Positions 58,794 through 64,000 of a DNA stretch of 64,000 nucleotides are shown here, piece by piece. The stretch is from Calvatia gigantea (taxonomy: Eukaryota; Basidiomycota; Agaricomycetes; Agaricales; Lycoperdaceae), in the NCBI GenBank assembly GCA_025093985.1, contig JACAAK010000005.1, forward strand, positions 558,001-622,000, given 5' to 3'. Within the stretch, counting starts at the first letter, position 1. The number at the start of each line of letters is the position of its first letter. The notes under the pieces were generated by a model. The model saw only the letters and a list, made by a program, of their open reading frames with translations, was not told the origin of the DNA and made no database searches. The translations under genes and the position numbers were made by a program.

Positions 58794-61700
58794 CCGGTTA
58801 ACCTGCCAAACTTCAAATCTAAAGGCAGGTATACTGAAGAATGGAAAGACAAGATGGACACAGCTCATAACACAGACTTCTTGACTTATGAGGAGTGAAA
58901 GCTAATATATTGGTTAATTGCAGAATACAATAAAGCATTTGCCTGGGATGATTCTGAAAGGGGAAAATTTAAAGAGGAGTTCTTTCCTCTGATAGAGATC
59001 CCCACTATTGCTCATATACCATGGGTAGAAAGACATTTCAGGATTCCTCCAGCGATTTATGATGAAGTGTGTAGAATCATCAAAAGAAAAATAGATGTAG
59101 GGGTATATGAACCCTCGAATTCATCTTATAGATCTAAATGGTTTTGCATACTTAAGAAAGACAGAAAGAGTCTCAGGCTAGTACATAGCTTAGAGCCTCT
59201 AAACAGAGTGACAATCATGCACTCAGGTCTACTGCCCATGACAGAAGAACTAGCTATGCACTTCTCAGGAAGGGCTTGTAGTGATATATTAGATTCATAT
59301 GTAGGGTATGACAAAAGACAGTTGGCTAAGTCATCTAGAGATCTAATGACTTTCCAAACACCATTCAGAGCCCTTAGATTAGTAACGTTACCTATGGGAC
59401 ATATATATTATCAGATGAAATTCTGGAACATACAGTTCCATATATTGACAATGTGCCTATACAGGGACTGCCTACATGTTATGAGTTAGCTAATAGTGAT
59501 TACAAGGTTATAGAAGGGAATCTGGGCATTAGGCAATTCATATGGGAACATATGAACATGGTGAACTGCATATTACAATGAATGAAATACACGGGAGGTA
59601 CCTTCTCTGGGCCAAAGACAATGATATGTGCAGATCATATAACTATTGTAGGATTTGACTGCTCATATAAAGGAAGAAAACTGACAGCAGATGCCATCGG
59701 TGTAATATTACAATGGGGCACTTGTCAGGATGTGTCTAAAATCAGATCCTTCTTAGGAACAGCTGTTAGATGTAGGAATCACATTCTGAACTTTGTGATA
59801 ATTGCTGCACCATTATATAATATGTGCAAGATACATGTAGTGTTCAAATGGGGACCTGAACAACAGGCAGCACAAGATAATCTAAAGGAAGCAATAAAAA
59901 ATTGCTTTTATACTAGAAATCTGAAGTTTCCAAGCACTCAGCCTATAGTCCTATCAGTTGACTCGTCCTGGAGAGCAGTAGGATATTATCTCTATCAAAG
60001 AGATGAAGAAGATCCTAAGATAATCCATTATGTGAAGTTTAACACTTTGCTTATGGACAAAAGACAACAGAGATATTCACAACCTAAGCGAGAATTGTGT
60101 GGTCTAAGAATGGTCTTAGAAGAAGAGACTTATCTATTGACTGGTTGTCAAAATCTAGTTGTTGAAACAGATGCTAAGTATTTGTTTGGAATGCTGAACA
60201 ACCCCAGAAGACTGCCTAATGTGACAATAAATCACTGGGTAGATTATATATGGACAAACTTTCATTTCAAACTCATATACAAGAAGGGTAAAGCCTTTGG
60301 GCCTGACAGACTCTTGAGAAGACCTTGGTACCCAGGGGACCCAGTAGAACATGCTTTTGATGATGGATCTGAGGATGATGGAGATGACTTTATTCTATCT
60401 AAGGCTAACCTAGAAGATGAAGACCCATTAGATTTAGAAGATTTCTATGAAGAAATAGATAATCAAACAGGCTACATGCAACAAGTAATGAGCCTGTCAG
60501 TAGATTTCCAAAACAACTTAGATAACACTAAGGAATCTACCCAACAAGACATAAAAACCAGACACATAATAGCTAACCAGGAAAAATACCCTGAGTTGCT
60601 CCACACTTTCTTAGATAAGGTCACTACCTTAGAGTCAGAAGACTTAGATAAAGAACCTGATAATGAGGAACTGGTGCCCTATAATGAAGACCGGAGGCCG
60701 GAGACAGCTAAAATACAAGATAAATGACTCAGTCGAATCTGGGAATAGTTAGCTAATAATCCAAAAGGATTTGACATCAGTAAAATAGATGCCAATCAAG
60801 CTAAATTTGTGAGGGCAGCCTCATACTTTTGGCTAGACAACAACAGTCACTTATACAGGAAGTCTGTGAGTGGTGGAAACTCTATGCTCATCTTAGCTAA
60901 AGAACATCAGATGAGAATTATGAAAACTTGTCACGATAAGCTAGGACATAGAGGAGCATATGCGACCACAAAGCTCATAGCTCAGAGGTTCTGGTAGCCA
61001 GAAATGGAGGGTAACATAGCATGGTATGTGAAGACATGTCACCTGTGTCAGATTAGACAGAAGATGGCATTAGAATTGCCACTGGTAGTGACACATACTC
61101 CATCGCTTTTCCAAATCTTATATGCAGATACAATACATATGACTCCGCTATCAAATGGTTGTAGTTATATTGTCCATGGACAATGTGGACTTTCATCCTA
61201 GATGGAAGCCAGAGCCTTAAGAAAAGAGAATGCCAAATCTATCAGACAATGGCTTTTCAAAGATATTGTCTGCAGATAGGGAAGTCTTGTGAAGATTGTC
61301 ACAGATAATGGCTCACCATTTAAGAAAGCAGTTGGTTGGTTAACTGAGAAGTATGGGATTAAAGGAGTAACTATCTCTCCCTACAACTCACAAGCTAACG
61401 GGACAATAGAAAGACCCTACTGGGATGTTAGACAAATGCTGTATAAGGCCACAAATGGCAATGTCAGGAAATGGTACTGGTATCTCCACCATGTAATGTG
61501 GGCTGATAGAATAACAATAAGAAAGAGTATGGGATGCTTACCTTACTTTATGGCAATGGGAGCACACCCAATGTTACTGTTAGATATAACAGAAGCAACC
61601 TGGTTAGTTAAGTACCCAGAATGCTTTCTATCTACAGAAGAGCTTATCAGTCTATGAGCACTGGCCTTAGCTAAACACATGGATCACATAGATGAAATGC

Positions 61701-62101
61701 AAAAACACCTATCTAACAAAAAGTTAAATAGGGTGTTAAAACTAGAAAAAGAAATGAAATATAAGATAAAAGACTTTGACCTAAAGCTGGGATTGTTGGT
61801 CTTAGTTAAGAATTCAGCCATACAAATGTCAGTGGATCACAAAATGAAACCAAGGTATCTAGGACCTATGGTAGTGATTCAATGACTTAAGGGTGGCATG
61901 TACATTCTAGCAGAACTGGACAGGTCCATGTGGCAAAATAAGGTCACAGCTTTTAAAGTAATACCATACTTGGTGCAGTCTAAGCTAATGCTGAACAAGA
62001 AAATTGAACACTTAATCGATCTATCTAAGAACAGTTTAGATAGATTAATTATGGAAGAGGAGTCAGAGGCAAAGCTAACAGACTCAGACATTGAGAACTA
62101 A
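58794..62101 (+). pseudogene. F pol: RT, RNase H, integrase
   Basis: Starts directly at the LTR border. RT: VNLPNFKSKGRYTEEW, YEPSNSSYRSKWFCILKK, LVHSLEPLNRVTI, FQTPFRALRLVTLPMG. A deletion of about a dozen codons with a frame change follows near 59400, then PYIDNVP: the active-site YIDD reads YIDN (Asn codon 59450-59452). RNase H: IVLSVDSSWRAVGYYL near 59950, VVETDAKYLFGML. A long acidic linker leads to the integrase: HDKLGHRGAYATT, CHLCQ, YADTIHM, VTDNGSPF, NGTIERPYW. A basic C-terminal region follows, with no clear chromodomain. Stops near 58896, 59579, 60725, 60995, 61199, 61277, 61655 and 61883; stop TAA 62099-62101. Confidence 0.82.
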
Positions 62102-62218
62102 CATGGCCACACCAAATTTTGTCATAAGATAGAAAACTCTGTTTGTGTGGACACATACAAACTGAGGGTAAAAACTATCTAAGTAAAAACAGGTGATTGA
62201 GGAAAAGTTAGAGGTAAT

Positions 62219-63562
62219 CTAAACAGAATGGCCTGATAACTTCTCTAACTGAACAAAGAGATGTTCCTGCTGTTTAGCTAAGACTCCATAGCAGCAAGCA
62301 GCGGCTTCCAATGCCTGGGCAGCTGAGATTAACTCAGAACTGGTACTGAGGAGGCCAGTCTGAAGCACAACACTCTCGCAATGAGTGACATAGTGAGCAT
62401 AGAGCTCATGATTCTTGAGAGTTAACAGCTCAATGACCTTTGCTAAAGCCACAACTTTTGGAATTTGGTTATCAGCTATGACAAACTTAAAGGTTCTGAA
62501 AAGCTGACCTTGTTCCAGAGTGGAAGGTGAAAAATGAACATGCTTCACACCAGTAGTAAGCTATATGGCTCACTTACTGTATAAGTGCTACTGCTGATAT
62601 TTAAGCCAGGCACAAAGGCATAAGGTATACACACTGTCTCAGTGTGAGTATCAGCCACAGCTGTCTCCTGCAAGTGTAGATTAATGAGTCTTAGCAATAG
62701 CTAACCAAGATTAATGAAGAAAGCAAGATGAACCACAGCTGAGAATGATATGCTGTGGCAACAGAAGAAAGAATAATTCACCTGGTTGACAGCAGTGGTG
62801 ATGATTTAAGGCTCAAGCATCATGGCACTACTGGTTCTGTCATTATCAGGGGATATGACTGTTTCTGGGGGCCTGGAATCATCAACTTGCATAGTCTCCT
62901 GTGGTGAACACAACATTAGATTAAGGAAATAGCAGATATCAGAGTAACTCATGGTCCTCGATGTCTCCTCTTTGTCAAAGTCATCAATGGTCTTGGGCAA
63001 AATGACTTGCTTACTGTGATAATGCTAGAGGACATTGTTGAGATAACAACAGATCAACTTAGATTAAAGATTCCACCAACCTTTTTGGTCAAAGGACCTG
63101 AACTAGTGGTAGTTGTCATAGATGCAGGAGTTGCAGCAGGGCTTGCTGGGTTAGATGAGCTTGACTTAGCTTTAGCTTTGGAGTGCTGGTACTGAGCACA
63201 GAAGTCTTGAAGTTTCTTATAAACTTCTGGCATCTTGAAGGCCTTGTCATGTTCATTCTGCCAAGTCTTGAAGATCTTGTGAGTGCAGAAAACAAGATTA
63301 ACATTCTTCTCATCTTCTAAACCAGCAGCATCACCTGAAAGTTGACAAAGGAACTGAGACTGAAAGAATAAACATGTTAGCTGTCGACAACAATGGTCGA
63401 AGGTGCTAATCTAAGACTTACAGCTGGGGCAGTAGCATTGTTCAAAGCATTAAACATGGAAGCCTGTGTGCTCTCCTGATGCTGAAAACATTGCAATCAG
63501 TGCTGGAAGGTACTAATCGCATTGTCTAGCTCAATACGAGCATTAATAGTATCAGCAGACAT
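62219..63562 (-). pseudogene. F antisense accessory gene with candidate introns
   Basis: Minus-strand gene downstream of and convergent with F pol. Exon 1: ATG 63562 to 63422 (47 codons, one TGA). Intron 1: 63360-63421 (GTAAGT ... gctaac ... ttcag, 62 bp). Exon 2 (63359-63081) reads GDAAGLEDEKNVNLVFCTHKI, PEVYKKLQDFCAQYQ and an Ala/Ser/Thr-rich tail. Candidate intron 2: 63010-63080 (weaker GTTGGT donor). Exon 3 reads ILPKTIDDFDKEETSRT. A TAA at 62806-62808 breaks the frame, which continues to a candidate intron at 62668-62781. Next come ETAVADTHTETVCIPYAF, a 35-bp candidate intron at 62543-62577, and a last exon with a helical block (IPKVVALAKVIELLTLK, AAQALEAAACCYGVLA) to 62219. No known domain recognised. 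Exon borders are inferred; intron 1 is the strongest. Confidence 0.5.
63360..63421 (-). other. Candidate intron 1 of the F antisense gene (62 bp)
   Basis: GTAAGT donor, gctaac branch-like site about 17 nt before the acceptor, pyrimidine-rich tttattctttcag acceptor. It lies between two whole codons and removal keeps the frame. Confidence 0.6.
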
Positions 63563-64000
63563 GAAGAGAAGGACAAGAGATCCTAGTGAGATATACAGCA
63601 AGGAGAACTGAAGAACAAGTTCCCTGTGTTTAGATTATGTATAGTTACATCAAAAAAGGGTCTATTTAGAAATACGCCTCAAACTGCTGGTTAAAAAGAC
63701 CTTGAGATTAGTGGAAAAACCTGTGTAGGATAAGAATGAAAAATTCAGTTGTTTTTGGCAGATTTTGAATGATAAGCTGCAATGCTTTGAAATTGCAAAA
63801 AGTCACTGAGATTTGAAATATGTCATACTATAATGACACTTCTCACATGTCTCTGAAATGGACAACATAAGGGTGAGGGCACCTGTCTGTTTTAGTGGGG
63901 GGGAGTGTGTACCACAGAGACTTAGATTTGACTATATGTGTAATAGTACAAAATTTTGGCGAATTTGTGTGGGTCTGAGTGAGTCCACACACTTGCTTCT
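63563..64000. other. Upstream region of the antisense gene; purine tract near the window end
   Basis: AT-rich, no ORF. On the minus strand it would be the promoter and leader of the antisense gene. On the plus strand a seven-to-eight-G tract at about 63896-63903 followed by TGTGTACC resembles a polypurine tract and LTR start, but the following 95 bases do not clearly match the F 5' LTR. Confidence 0.4.

Larger units (their letters stand above)
24568..63905 (+). mobile_element. Element F: old Ty3-type element, host of the nest
   Basis: Plus-strand element now in three pieces: 24568-27754 (5' LTR, leader, gag), 52379-53098 (N-terminal pol up to protease) and 58794-about 63905 (RT to integrase, then an antisense gene). 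E separates pieces 1 and 2 cleanly, with a TSD. Pieces 2 and 3 are separated by G and an inverted LTR, and part of the protease-RT linker is missing there. The pol type (VNLPNFKSKGRYTEE, YEPSNSSYRSKWFCILKK, PYIDNVP) is one I associate with a Ty3-like lineage common in agaricomycetes; that is recollection, not a search. No 3' LTR matching the 5' one is seen before the window ends. Confidence 0.75.

Noticed and set aside
63905..64000. 3' LTR of element F at the window end
   Set aside because: A purine tract precedes TGTGTACC, but the 95 bases do not clearly match the F 5' LTR. Left undecided.

Overview
The window looks like heterochromatin from a basidiomycete fungus, most likely an agaricomycete. 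All 64 kb consists of LTR retrotransposons, most of them chromodomain Ty3/gypsy elements (chromoviruses) plus one Ty1/copia element. I found no host gene, rRNA, tRNA or CRISPR array. The group assignment rests on the pol lineages, on short GT-AG introns in two accessory genes, and on strong CpG-to-TpG/CpA decay. That decay suggests cytosine methylation or a RIP-like process. A centromeric or pericentromeric location is possible but not proven.

Layout. Positions 1-2252 hold the 3' part of element K (Ty3, +) inserted in copia element B (-). B remains at 2253-3977 and 11614-13212 and is split by the complete element A (Ty3, +, 3978-11608, TSD TATGA). Next come a 5'-truncated element H (D family, +, 13213-14886), a truncated element I (C/E family, +, 14887-18576) and element J (K family, -, 18577-24278). 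From 24568 to the window end lies element F (+), an old Ty3-type element that contains a three-deep nest: E (-, 27755-52373, TSD GAAGA) was hit by D (+, 34872-50420, TSD TTCGA), which was hit by C1 (-, 40394-49547, TSD TCAAC). F is also broken by the 5'-truncated D-family element G (-, 53099-57816) and by an inverted F-type LTR (about 57817-58793).

Gene content. Each element carries the usual gag (CCHC knuckle) and pol (protease, RT, RNase H, integrase, chromodomain) in varying states of decay. Four of the five Ty3-type lineages also carry an extra gene between pol and the 3' LTR, and each lineage has a different one. The C/E family has a sense ORF3 ending in three CCHC-like knuckles. The D family has a sense ORF3 of about 329 codons with no recognised domain. 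Element A has an antisense gene whose 47-bp intron sits inside a Zn2Cys6-like cysteine pattern. Element F has an antisense gene with several candidate introns. This accessory-gene layer, above all the spliced antisense genes, is the least expected content of the window.

Decay. Most in-frame stops are TGA where CGA is expected. The visible LTR differences in D and E are all CpG transitions. The same CpG decay has removed catalytic aspartates wherever an Asp codon follows a codon ending in C (protease, RT YxDD, RNase H). Two LTR pairs differ by TA versus TACATA, the form of a Tc1-type excision footprint. Coordinates of LTRs and TSDs are read directly; exon models and junctions of truncated elements are inferred.
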